Shown in pieces: positions 1-7,010 of a stretch of 33,921 nt of DNA. Position numbers and translations under genes: made by a program. Each line of letters starts with the position of its first letter. Within the stretch, counting starts at the first letter, position 1. The stretch comes from Clostridia bacterium (GTDB lineage Bacteria > Bacillota > Clostridia > UBA1212), in the NCBI GenBank assembly GCA_017625675.1, contig JAGAKK010000071.1, forward strand, positions 1-33,921, given 5' to 3'. Under the pieces are notes generated by a model. It had not been told where the DNA came from and did no database searches. It saw nothing but the letters and a program-made list of their open reading frames with translations.

Positions 1-43
1 CTGCTGTAGGAGTAGCTGTGTGCTCTGCTGTAGGAGTAGCTGT
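1..43 (-). repeat. 24-bp tandem repeat in the coding sequence (Thr/Pro/Ala linker)
   Basis: The 19-base unit ctgctgtaggagtagctgt occurs at 1-19 and again at 25-43, a period of 24 bases (eight codons). In the minus-strand reading frame it encodes TATPTAEH-type units. It probably continues beyond the left edge. Repeats of this kind change copy number easily. Confidence 0.7.
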
Positions 44-949
44 AGGAGCCTCTGTCTCATCTACAACAGGAACATCATCTGTAGCAGGTGCATTAGGATC
101 CTCTGAAGGAACGGGAGTAGCCTCAACGTAATCCTCAGGGTTTACTGCAGTACCAACAACGAAATCATCAAAGTAAAGCTCATCCTTCAAATTCTCAGGG
201 GCAGTAGACGCCATATCATAGCCGTGCTGATCAAGACGGAGACCAACCACTGTCATAGGAGACTCAAAGTATGTGTACTCACCCATAATCTCGCCGTTAA
301 TAACCACTTTATATACATTTGAGAAAGGAGCGAGAAGGAAAACAACTTTGTACTCCTTGTTTGCCTCAAGCTTCAAAACGTTAGTCATCTTACGTCCGTT
401 ACCATCTGCAGCCTGAGCCTCATCCCACACGGTGAACCATGCTTCGCCGTCTGCATTTCCTGCAATATTAGCAATTCCGTTCGTAAACGACCAGCTATCA
501 TAGAGACTGTTACTGTCTGTTCCAAGACGAACTGCCACACCGTACTCACCAAGTTTCTTAAACATAAAAGAGAATGATGCAGCAATATCTCCACCGATAC
601 CGCCTACTGTCTCAATCTGGTAAGAAACGTTCTGGTGGTGCTCTTTATGTCTGCTGAGCTGGATCATCTTATCTCCATTCACGTCAACAACTCTTACACC
701 TACGTCAAGCTCATCGTCCATGGGGAACGCACCATTTACGTGACGACCACCGTGAACACCCTTAACTGCAGGGTCGGGAGCGCCGGCTGTATCCTCATCT
801 GTGTAAGCATTCTCGTTAGTAGCATAGATCTCAAAATCTTCTATTAATTCTTCCTGAATAACCTGTGTCCACTCTTCAGCGGAAACGGGAAGAACTGCCA
901 TAGAAGCAACTATTGCGATAGTAAAAATGATTGCTAAAATCTTTTTCAT
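1..949 (-). CDS. Secreted protein with lectin-like (concanavalin-fold-like) domain, C-terminus off window
   Basis: This is an open frame from an ATG at 949 to the window edge, with AGGAGG five bases upstream of the start. The N-terminus is a signal peptide: MKK, a hydrophobic stretch, then a cleavage-like VSAEE near residue 25. The next 240 residues or so are rich in aromatic and beta-prone residues and contain a YFDDFVVG-type stretch near residue 280. Such a stretch is common at the end of jelly-roll/LamG-like carbohydrate-binding domains, so the lectin-like call is inference. The visible end is a Thr/Pro/Ala/Glu-rich linker with an eight-codon repeat. That kind of linker usually precedes a cell-wall or membrane anchor, which would lie left of the window. 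It is transcribed divergently from the DUF2508 gene. The natural ligand cannot be read from the sequence. Confidence 0.8.
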   Translation of the reverse strand, partial: MKKILAIIFTIAIVASMAVLPVSAEEWTQVIQEELIEDFEIYATNENAYTDEDTAGAPDPAVKGVHGGRHVNGAFPMDDELDVGVRVVDVNGDKMIQLSRHKEHHQNVSYQIETVGGIGGDIAASFSFMFKKLGEYGVAVRLGTDSNSLYDSWSFTNGIANIAGNADGEAWFTVWDEAQAADGNGRKMTNVLKLEANKEYKVVFLLAPFSNVYKVVINGEIMGEYTYFESPMTVVGLRLDQHGYDMASTAPENLKDELYFDDFVVGTAVNPEDYVEATPVPSEDPNAPATDDVPVVDETEAPTATPTAEHTATPTA

Positions 950-986
950 TTTATCCTCCTTGTAAATAACACAAATTTGTATCTTT

Positions 987-1015
987 ACACTACCAAAAAA
1001 ATCAACTCTTGTCAA
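987..1015 (-). promoter_or_regulatory. Possible promoter of the secreted lectin-like gene
   Basis: On the minus strand a perfect TTGACA (1015-1010) is followed after 17 bases by TAGTGT (992-987), a weak -10 match. The gene starts 38 bases further on. The -35 is convincing but the -10 is not. Confidence 0.35.
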
Positions 1016-1126
1016 TTGAAAATTTCATTATCTTAAAACATAAACAAAGTTTTTTTGAATAACAATATTATCGTGAAGGAAATAATAACGTTACCGAACA
1101 CACAAATTACCGGGGAGGTATAATAT

Positions 1127-1477
1127 ATGAGAGTAAAAACAAACACCGCAGACAGCGGAATAAAAAATCTTTTTTCGGCAATAACCGCCTTTGCGGAAAA
1201 AACCGCAAATCGCAAGAAAAATGCTGCAGAAGAGGAAACTCTTACACCTGAGCAAAAGAAAAAAGCAGAGGAATTACAGCGCCTCAAGGATCAATTAGGA
1301 AGCGTCAAGCGTGAAATAACTACCATTAACGCACAATTTAACGACGCCTCAGAGCCTGAGTGCATTGCATATTACGCATACCTTCTTAAAGCCACCGAAG
1401 CAAAATACGACTATCTTTTGCGTCTTGCAAGAGAATCCGCCGCAAACAGCGACGCAGCAGAAGAAGAAATTTCATAA
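1127..1477 (+). CDS. DUF2508 (YaaL-like) family protein
   Basis: This is a 116-residue cytoplasmic protein with no signal peptide. Residues 1-40 are basic and Ala-rich. The second half (about 48-105) has the pattern typical of DUF2508: a helix, then a segment of the type 'F..ASEPECIAYYAYLLKATEAKYDYLLRLAR'. That family has no established biochemical role. GGGGAGG lies nine bases before the ATG and fixes the start. The PspA-like coiled-coil gene follows after 87 bases with no terminator between, so the two are probably co-transcribed. The match to DUF2508 is made by eye from the conserved end of the domain. Confidence 0.7.
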   Translation: MRVKTNTADSGIKNLFSAITAFAEKTANRKKNAAEEETLTPEQKKKAEELQRLKDQLGSVKREITTINAQFNDASEPECIAYYAYLLKATEAKYDYLLRLARESAANSDAAEEEIS

Positions 1478-1564
1478 TATTAATAATAATTCCGAACGCA
1501 CAGTGTTATAAGCCCCTGTTTCTGCATACATTTTAACATATAAAACAGTAACAGGAATACACTG

Positions 1565-2194
1565 ATGAATTTTCTTGAAAAAGCAAGGCAACTATTTGAA
1601 AAGTCCGTAAACTACGTAAAAAGTCATTCTCCGAAAAACAATCCCGAAGCACTTATCGCAGAAGCCGAGGGGCACATTGAAAAAAGCAAAAAGGCCGCGG
1701 GAAAACAACTTATGGCTATACAGGAGCTTACCGGAACCATAAAAAAAGAACTGAAAGCAAAAGAAGCAGAGCTTATCGACATTCAGGAGTGCGTACAGCT
1801 TGCCGTCAATGAAAACGACAAGGAGCTTCTGGTGTCACTCCTTCTCCAGCAAGAAAAAACAGAAAACGACTATCTTGCTCAAAAAAACCTCTACGACAAC
1901 GCCGTTTCCGACGCAGTAAAAATAAGCGACAGCTACCGCAGATTTGAAAAAGACGTCAACGAGCTTTTAAAAGACCTTGCCACCTTGAAAACAAGAGCAC
2001 AATTTCTCAAAATGCGCGAGCAGATCATACTCCTTGAAAATCGCTTTGAACAACAGACGCTGTCAGGGCAAAGCGACCTTCGCAGCAACGGATACAGACA
2101 ATTGCCCCCCAAAAACGACATTATCAACAAAAACAACAGCCGAAAAAAAGCATTGGAGCAGGCGGAAGCCCTCCTTCAGATAAAAAACGACTGA
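1565..2194 (+). CDS. PspA/IM30-like coiled-coil protein
   Basis: The 209-residue protein is almost entirely predicted helix and very rich in Lys, Glu, Gln and Ala, with long heptad-like stretches at about 25-155. The order of segments resembles PspA/IM30: a short amphipathic N-terminal helix (MNFLEKARQLFEKSVNYVK), a long hairpin coiled coil, an 'END.ELL..LLLQQEK' turn region, then an 'L..L..RAQFLKMR' helix. Members of that family bind the inner face of the membrane and stabilise it under stress. There is no membrane segment or signal peptide. No strong ribosome binding site precedes the ATG (aacaggaatacactg), which suggests weak or coupled translation after the DUF2508 gene. Assignment to PspA is by general pattern only; another coiled-coil family is possible. 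Confidence 0.6.
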   Translation: MNFLEKARQLFEKSVNYVKSHSPKNNPEALIAEAEGHIEKSKKAAGKQLMAIQELTGTIKKELKAKEAELIDIQECVQLAVNENDKELLVSLLLQQEKTENDYLAQKNLYDNAVSDAVKISDSYRRFEKDVNELLKDLATLKTRAQFLKMREQIILLENRFEQQTLSGQSDLRSNGYRQLPPKNDIINKNNSRKKALEQAEALLQIKND

Positions 2195-2202
2195 AAAAAG
2201 CA

Positions 2203-2245
2203 GTTGTCCCCTGAACCGATTACCGGCAGGAGACAACAGTTTTTC
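2203..2245. terminator. Bidirectional terminator between convergent genes
   Basis: The stem gttgtcccctg (2203-2213) pairs with caggagacaac (2227-2237) with one mismatch. It is followed by agttttt on the plus strand and by ctgctttttt on the minus strand. It sits between the converging PspA-like and NlpC/P60-like genes and can serve both. Confidence 0.8.
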
Positions 2246-2265
2246 AATATTTATTTAGTACTGTT

Positions 2266-4050
2266 TTATTCTTCCGACGTCTCATTTTCAGAAACGTTTT
2301 CTGTCGCTGCTTCACCTTCGGAAACAACGTCCTTTCCGGCAACGGCTTTCCTCTTTTTGCCTTTCACACACAAAACAACGGTAGTTACCACAGCCGCAAC
2401 CACGCCCACACCTATGCAGGACCACAGCGTTATCACACCCGGGGCAATCTTTTCATTCTCAAATTCCCAGCGCGCAATGCTAAACACACCGTTTTCCAAG
2501 GTCACGCCCCTCAGCTCAATGGTATGAGTACCGTATTCGTCAAGATACGTAAGGTCCATATTTCCTATGTGCGCGTTAAGGTTTCTGCAATTTTTATAGG
2601 AGCCCTTTTTCACTTTATAAACGTCGTTTCTGAAATCTGCGCTTATCTCCTGCCATGGGCCGTCATCAACACGCACCTCAAAACGCAGAACGTTATCCTT
2701 GCACACCGTCCAGCCGGAATATGAAAGCATCAACTCAGATTTTTCTGTAATCGTCTGCTTTTTGTATATTGCACCGCTGTCATCTTTTTCAAAAATTCCG
2801 CTGTCAAAGTAGGATTCATAGCGGGGCAATTTCTTGTCGCCGCTCTCTTCAACGATTTTAATAACAGCCAGCTGAACCTTGTTGCCCTTCCTAGTAGTTC
2901 CGTACACCACCGCCTCTGCGCCGTCCGCAAAATCCGCCTCTATGGTTCCGCTGTAATAATTTTTTCCTTTATTGTCAGCAAAATCATAATAAAGACCGCT
3001 TGCCTCTGCGTAGCCGTCACGCTTCTCCGCTTTAAGCTTTTTCTCTTTTCCGCCGTTAACGGAGATTGTAAAGGACTTGAATTCTTCCTTGTGGAAAGCC
3101 CAGCCGGAAATACTGATTTTCTCCGTGTCATAAGGAACTACAGTCACGCCCTCTGCCGCATCGGAAAGCTTAACGTCGCTTATCGGGTACTCCACGCCGC
3201 TTACGAAGGTTCTGTCCTTATCCACGCCCTCTATTTTCTCATACTTTACGTTTTCAATATCCCTGTAACGGATTATATCGTATCCGTTGTCCAGTTTTGC
3301 CTGAAAATCCGCAAGAGTTCCTGTAGTACCGCCCACGCCGTAGCTTCGCACCGTCATTATCGGAGGAGTCTGCTCAATGGTGGTAATGCCTGCCACCTTG
3401 CCATCCTTATCGTAAATCACGTCGTAAATGAGAACCACGTGAACGCCGCCCTTATTTATTGCCATGCCGGGCTCAATCACCTGATAATCCTTCCCAAGCA
3501 CGATAAACCTATCGGGGTCTGCCTCCATAGACGCGGTGGTAGTTCTGTGGTCAAGCATCCAGCAATATGACACGAAGGAGCTGCAGTCGCTTGCCATATA
3601 AGGGCCGAAACGGATCTTGCCGTCCCCTGCGCCCTCGTCATAATACCATGTATTAAGGCCCCTGTCGGTGTAAAACTTACTATTTTGGTCCTTTGTTGCA
3701 TCAATGAATTCCTTTATGGTAACAGTCTGTCCCACGTATTCGCCCTGATGCACCGGCTGACCGTAAGGAATGCCCTTGTACGTAACGCCTGCAAGGAACT
3801 GCTTCGGAGTTTCCTCTTCGGTATCATACATACTCATATCCTGCAAGGGAGTCCACTCCACCTCGTACATTTGTCTTGCCCTCAGAAGAGTATTTTTTGC
3901 ACCCTCTGAAAGTTCTTTGCGGTAATAACCCTTGACGCCGTTTACGTACGCCTCTGTCATACCGCTTTTTGCTCTGTTTGCATTAACGGACGTTACGCCG
4001 CCTGCTGCAATAATAGTCATCAATAACACCGCCGTCAATTTCTTAAACAT
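2266..4050 (-). CDS. Secreted NlpC/P60-like cysteine hydrolase-type protein with C-terminal membrane anchor
   Basis: I place the start at the Met of MFKKLTAV (4050), 594 residues, because AAAGGG lies there at good spacing; the in-frame Met 12 codons upstream lies inside the preceding gene. A signal peptide covers residues 1-24. At 154-160 the motif SDCSSFV matches the catalytic Cys (Cys156) of NlpC/P60 and related amidases. His204 in GGVHVVLIYD is the likely second catalytic residue. About 300 residues of beta-rich repeats follow, then a hydrophobic helix near 540-563, a basic stop (KGKKRK) and an acidic cytoplasmic tail. The expected role is cell-wall peptide cleavage or remodelling at the outer face of the membrane. 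It starts five bases after the phosphopantetheinyl transferase stop, so it is the last gene of the phosphate-permease operon. Confidence 0.75.
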   Translation of the reverse strand: MFKKLTAVLLMTIIAAGGVTSVNANRAKSGMTEAYVNGVKGYYRKELSEGAKNTLLRARQMYEVEWTPLQDMSMYDTEEETPKQFLAGVTYKGIPYGQPVHQGEYVGQTVTIKEFIDATKDQNSKFYTDRGLNTWYYDEGAGDGKIRFGPYMASDCSSFVSYCWMLDHRTTTASMEADPDRFIVLGKDYQVIEPGMAINKGGVHVVLIYDVIYDKDGKVAGITTIEQTPPIMTVRSYGVGGTTGTLADFQAKLDNGYDIIRYRDIENVKYEKIEGVDKDRTFVSGVEYPISDVKLSDAAEGVTVVPYDTEKISISGWAFHKEEFKSFTISVNGGKEKKLKAEKRDGYAEASGLYYDFADNKGKNYYSGTIEADFADGAEAVVYGTTRKGNKVQLAVIKIVEESGDKKLPRYESYFDSGIFEKDDSGAIYKKQTITEKSELMLSYSGWTVCKDNVLRFEVRVDDGPWQEISADFRNDVYKVKKGSYKNCRNLNAHIGNMDLTYLDEYGTHTIELRGVTLENGVFSIARWEFENEKIAPGVITLWSCIGVGVVAAVVTTVVLCVKGKKRKAVAGKDVVSEGEAATENVSENETSEE

Positions 4051-4055
4051 CTGCT

Positions 4056-4736
4056 TTATCCCTTTCTGTTTCCATATAAAACACAAACTGAAGCCACGCA
4101 GTCACTATTCTCCGTCCGAGGAGTCGAAAAAACGACTTCTCCGTCAAAAATCTCCTGCCAAAACCGCATATTGCCATCACGATCAAAGGCCACCCGTATG
4201 TCAGGAAGAGAGTATGCAAGGCCTGTTCCCAACGCCTTTGCAAAGCTTTCCTTAATCGTCCATATCCTGAGAAAAGCTTCCGTGTCAAACTCCCCTTTTC
4301 TCATAACGCATTCAGCCTCTTCTTTTGAAAAATATTTTTCTGCAAGTCGTCTGTCCGCGGGTCTCTCTTTTATTACTTCAATATCGCACCCCACAGAGAC
4401 ACAAGGAGCGCCGTCAGAGCCCACCTCGTCAATGGCAAAGGCCGCCATCACCGCATTTTCTGTATGGGACATGTTGAAAACAATATCAGGTCGCCCCTTA
4501 ATAAAAGGCTTACCGTGTTCTCCTGTTTCGTATTCTGCAGTGCCCATGGGAATACCAAACTTATCCTGCAGTGTTTTTTCAAGAAGGTACGCCGCCTCTA
4601 CAGACTGGCAATATTTTTTGTAGTTTTTGTCAGATTTGTCTGCTTTTGTTTTTCTATAAACAGACAATGCCCGATAGTGCTCCTGCACCCGGGCAACGTC
4701 TATATTCTCAATATTCTCTGTGGCAATATAAATCAT
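4056..4736 (-). CDS. 4'-phosphopantetheinyl transferase, Sfp/Gsp type
   Basis: Enzymes of this family move 4'-phosphopantetheine from coenzyme A onto a serine of carrier proteins. All hallmark motifs are visible in the 226-residue product: NMSH at 88-91, VGCDIE (Asp118 and Glu120, magnesium ligands), FSKEEAE at 136-142, and IWTIKESFAKALGTGL (Trp159, Lys162, Glu163). I chose the ATG at 4736, where the stop of the upstream DUF47 gene and this start share one base (TGATG), implying translational coupling; the longer frame lies inside DUF47. No polyketide or peptide synthetase is in the window, so its carrier protein is unknown. It could act on fatty-acid ACP or on a pathway elsewhere. Placement inside a phosphate-uptake operon is unusual. 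Confidence 0.9.
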   Translation of the reverse strand: MIYIATENIENIDVARVQEHYRALSVYRKTKADKSDKNYKKYCQSVEAAYLLEKTLQDKFGIPMGTAEYETGEHGKPFIKGRPDIVFNMSHTENAVMAAFAIDEVGSDGAPCVSVGCDIEVIKERPADRRLAEKYFSKEEAECVMRKGEFDTEAFLRIWTIKESFAKALGTGLAYSLPDIRVAFDRDGNMRFWQEIFDGEVVFSTPRTENSDCVASVCVLYGNRKG

Positions 4737-5359
4737 CAGAGGTTCTTCATTACAACGCCTTCGATAACGCCCACGGCATTGTCGCAGTTGTCCATACATG
4801 TTTCCATATCGTCAAAAATAGTGGTCCATACGATCTTCGTAACCGCATCATTGTCTTCTGTGAAGAGCTTTCTGATGCAATTTGACTGCATCTCGTCACC
4901 CTCCGTCTCAAGCGCATCAACGGCAAGAAGCATATTGCCCAATTCCTTGGATTTTCTGAAGTTCTTAAACTCCTCCATTGCGGCCTTCATAGCCTTCGTT
5001 GTCTTCACAATAAGCGCCGCAAATTCAACGGCATCTGCTCTGATGCTGTCAATGTTGAACATATAAATTCTTCTCATAATATCGTCAATGTCATCAACGA
5101 TATCGTCAAGTATGTGTGCCATTCTGGAAATATCCTCACGGTCAATAGGCGCAATAAACTCGTGGGCAAGCACCTCGATCATTTCGTTCTTCACGCTGTC
5201 AGCAGTATGCTCAATAGCGTGAATCTCATTCATATTGGCCGCAAACGTCTCTCTATTATATTCAACAAGGCTCTTGTGAAGATATTCAGCCGCCTCACAC
5301 GCAATATCAGCGCTCTTACAGAAAAATGCAAAATAATCGTAATCTTTTTTCTTAGCCAT
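4736..5359 (-). CDS. DUF47 family (PhoU-like) phosphate transport regulator
   Basis: The 207-residue, all-helical protein begins MAKKKDYDYFAFF, typical of DUF47 proteins encoded beside Pit permeases. It carries acidic helices with paired metal-binding-like motifs: the 'EIHAIEHTADSVKNEMIEVLAHEFIAPIDREDI' region near 45-75, and 'DALETEGDEMQSN' near 150-160. These resemble the E/D-rich metal sites of PhoU. The family is thought to modulate the neighbouring permease from the cytoplasm. AAAGGACGG lies in front of the ATG. It follows the Pit gene after 56 bases and is overlapped at its end by the phosphopantetheinyl transferase start. Confidence 0.88.
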   Translation of the reverse strand: MAKKKDYDYFAFFCKSADIACEAAEYLHKSLVEYNRETFAANMNEIHAIEHTADSVKNEMIEVLAHEFIAPIDREDISRMAHILDDIVDDIDDIMRRIYMFNIDSIRADAVEFAALIVKTTKAMKAAMEEFKNFRKSKELGNMLLAVDALETEGDEMQSNCIRKLFTEDNDAVTKIVWTTIFDDMETCMDNCDNAVGVIEGVVMKNL

Positions 5360-5415
5360 AATAAGCCGTCCTTTCTTTATTCAATACCAAAGTATGTACT
5401 ATATTCTATTCTCAA

Positions 5416-6486
5416 TTAAAACAATCCGAAAATCTTTACCATTACAAAGCCCAGTATTCCGCAGCCGGGGAACGTGAGCACCCACGCAAGAACCATCTCG
5501 CCTACCACTTTCCAGTTAACGGCGGAAAGTCTCTTTGATGCGCCAACACCCATTATGGCAGTGGTCTTTGTGTGTGTAGTACTTACGGGAATACCTGTTA
5601 CGGAAGCAATCATCAGGCAAACAGCCGCCGCAAGGTCAGCCGCGAAGCCCTGATAGGTTTCAAGCTTTACCATTCCCATACCGACTGACTTGATGATTTT
5701 ATATCCGCCGATAGAAGTACCCAGAGCCATTACTACAGAGCAAAGCACCATAAGCCAGATCGGCACCTCAAATTCCGTCACACCCATCTGACCCTTGGCG
5801 ATAAATGCGCCCAGAAGGAAAACACCCATAAATTTTTGGCCGTCCTGAGCACCGTGCATAAACGCCATAGCCGCGCCGCCGAAAATCTGAGCTCCCTTAA
5901 AGCCGGGAGTTACTTTCTGACGGTCTGAATATTTAAACAATCGCTCAATAATTCTCGTAGTGATAAAACCTGTACCAAGTCCGAGAACAGTGGAAAGAAC
6001 AAGGCCGATAACTACCTTGATCCATTGCTCCCCGCTGATGCCCTCAATACTGTTATGCATAGCAATAGCCGCACCTGAAAGGCCTGCAATAAGCGCATGG
6101 CTCTCACTGGTGGGAATTCCGAAGGCCCAGGCAAGCACAGCCCAGGCAATAATCGCAACCAACGCCGCGCAAAGACCCTTAGTGGCATCTCCTGCATCCG
6201 TACCGAAATTTACCATCTTAAAAATAGTGGTAGCAACCTCATCACTTACCAAAGTCATAACAAACACACCCAGGAAGTTACATATCGCCGCCATAATAAT
6301 GGCAGGTCCCGGCTTCATCGCCCTGGTGGAAACACAGGTGGCAATGGCATTAGGTGCATCTGTCCAGCCGTTTACCAAAATAACGCCCAAAACAAGCAAC
6401 GACGTGATAAGCACCCAGGGATTTTCAATAGCACTTTTTATGAAATCCAAGGGGTTGATTGTCTGAGCCACAAGACTGTACATCAT
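5416..6486 (-). CDS. pit: Inorganic phosphate transporter, PiT family
   Basis: This polytopic membrane protein takes up phosphate in symport with a cation. Both family signature repeats are present: GWTDAPNAIAT near the N-terminus and GIPVSTTHTKTTAIMGVGAS near the C-terminus. GIPTSESHALIAGLSGAA lies in the middle, and roughly ten hydrophobic segments are visible. About 356 residues is at the short end of the family, as in many Gram-positive Pit proteins. The start is uncertain. An upstream in-frame ATG at 6504 has no ribosome binding site, because its own codons contain the GGAGG. That GGAGG, plus TTAAGG, lies before the ATG pair at 6486/6483, so I prefer 6486. It is the first gene of the operon. 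Confidence 0.92.
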   Translation of the reverse strand: MMYSLVAQTINPLDFIKSAIENPWVLITSLLVLGVILVNGWTDAPNAIATCVSTRAMKPGPAIIMAAICNFLGVFVMTLVSDEVATTIFKMVNFGTDAGDATKGLCAALVAIIAWAVLAWAFGIPTSESHALIAGLSGAAIAMHNSIEGISGEQWIKVVIGLVLSTVLGLGTGFITTRIIERLFKYSDRQKVTPGFKGAQIFGGAAMAFMHGAQDGQKFMGVFLLGAFIAKGQMGVTEFEVPIWLMVLCSVVMALGTSIGGYKIIKSVGMGMVKLETYQGFAADLAAAVCLMIASVTGIPVSTTHTKTTAIMGVGASKRLSAVNWKVVGEMVLAWVLTFPGCGILGFVMVKIFGLF

Positions 6487-6576
6487 CCTTAACAGATCCT
6501 CCATATTTCATCAAAAACTTTTTCTTCGCCGGTCATAGTGTCTAAAAGAACACACTTCCCAACGACCGACGAGAAA

Positions 6577-6605
6577 ATCATACCATAACTTGTCTTTTTA
6601 CGCAA
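6577..6605 (-). promoter_or_regulatory. Promoter of the pit-DUF47-PPTase-NlpC operon
   Basis: On the minus strand TTGCGT (6605-6600) and TATGAT (6582-6577) are separated by exactly 17 bases. Transcription would begin near 6570, giving a leader of about 85 bases. Confidence 0.65.
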
Positions 6606-6642
6606 GAAATTTACATTTCTTTTCATATTTTTCAGTCGAAAG

Positions 6643-6660
6643 TTTAACCTGAATTTAACA
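6643..6660. promoter_or_regulatory. PhoP-box-like direct repeat upstream of pit
   Basis: TTTAAC occurs twice with an 11-base period (6643-6648 and 6654-6659, the second followed by A). This is the helical-turn spacing of PhoB/PhoP-type response-regulator sites such as TTAACA-N5-TTAACA in Bacillus. It lies 38 bases upstream of the pit -35. The orientation that matches best points away from pit, which weakens the call. Confidence 0.4.
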
Positions 6661-6689
6661 TTTTGCTCTTCAATATCTCCTCAGAAAAA

Positions 6690-6728
6690 ATTTTTTAATA
6701 ATTTTTTTAATTTTTTTAAAAATAACTC
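6690..6728. other. A/T-only tract upstream of the tRNA promoter
   Basis: A run of alternating A and T tracts lies just upstream of the tRNA-Gln -35 and could act as an UP element. The rest of 6505-6808 holds the pit and tRNA promoters and no gene that I can support. Confidence 0.4.
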
Positions 6729-6757
6729 TTGCAATTTATAAAAAACCGTGCTAATAT
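6729..6757 (+). promoter_or_regulatory. Promoter of tRNA-Gln
   Basis: TTGCAA (6729-6734), a 17-base spacer and TAATAT (6752-6757). The expected transcript start near 6764 gives a leader of about 45 bases before the mature tRNA. Confidence 0.7.
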
Positions 6758-6808
6758 TACTAACGTTGTTCGCGTGGTACCAAGTACCCGCGGACTTAAC
6801 ATAGATTT

Positions 6809-6882
6809 AGCGGAATTGTGTAAAGGTAGCACGAATGACTCTGACTCATTTTGTCTGGGTTCGAATCCTAGTTCCGCTGCCA
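6809..6882 (+). tRNA. trnQ: tRNA-Gln (anticodon CUG), CCA encoded
   Basis: All arms fold. The acceptor AGCGGAA pairs with TTCCGCT. The D stem GTG/CAC closes a loop containing GG. The anticodon stem AATGA/TCATT holds the loop CTCTGAC with anticodon CTG. The T arm CTGGG/CCTAG closes TTCGAAT. Discriminator G and a genomically encoded CCA follow. The CUG anticodon reads CAG. The D stem has only three pairs, as usual for glutamine tRNAs. It is a single tRNA with its own promoter and terminator. Confidence 0.95.
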
Positions 6883-6884
6883 CG

Positions 6885-6912
6885 ATCCGACTCGAAAGAG
6901 TCGGATTTTTTT
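6885..6912 (+). terminator. Intrinsic terminator of tRNA-Gln
   Basis: A perfect nine-pair stem, atccgactc/gagtcggat, closes a GAAA tetraloop and is followed by six T. It begins two bases after the CCA. Confidence 0.92.
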
Positions 6913-6934
6913 GTTCTCCGAAAAAAGTTCATCC

Positions 6935-6962
6935 TTGCAAAGCGCAACCAGTGTGATACAAT
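6935..6962 (+). promoter_or_regulatory. Promoter of the ferredoxin-ASKHA gene
   Basis: TTGCAA (6935-6940), 16 bases, TACAAT (6957-6962). The start codon follows at 7011. Confidence 0.55.
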
Positions 6963-7010
6963 ATTATTACAGTAGTCTTACAGTATTTAAAAACTCCGCG
7001 GTGAAAAATC

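Noticed and set aside
1..43. CRISPR-like or mobile-element repeat
   Set aside because: The 24-base period keeps the reading frame of a Thr/Pro/Ala linker, so it is an in-gene coding repeat.
3091..3570. Long plus-strand frame opposite the NlpC/P60-like gene
   Set aside because: It lies wholly inside a gene with clear motifs on the other strand, lacks a ribosome binding site, and its composition is that of an antisense shadow. The same applies to other long opposite-strand frames, such as those at 5960-6466, 16193-16666, 26659-27219 and 27924-28514.
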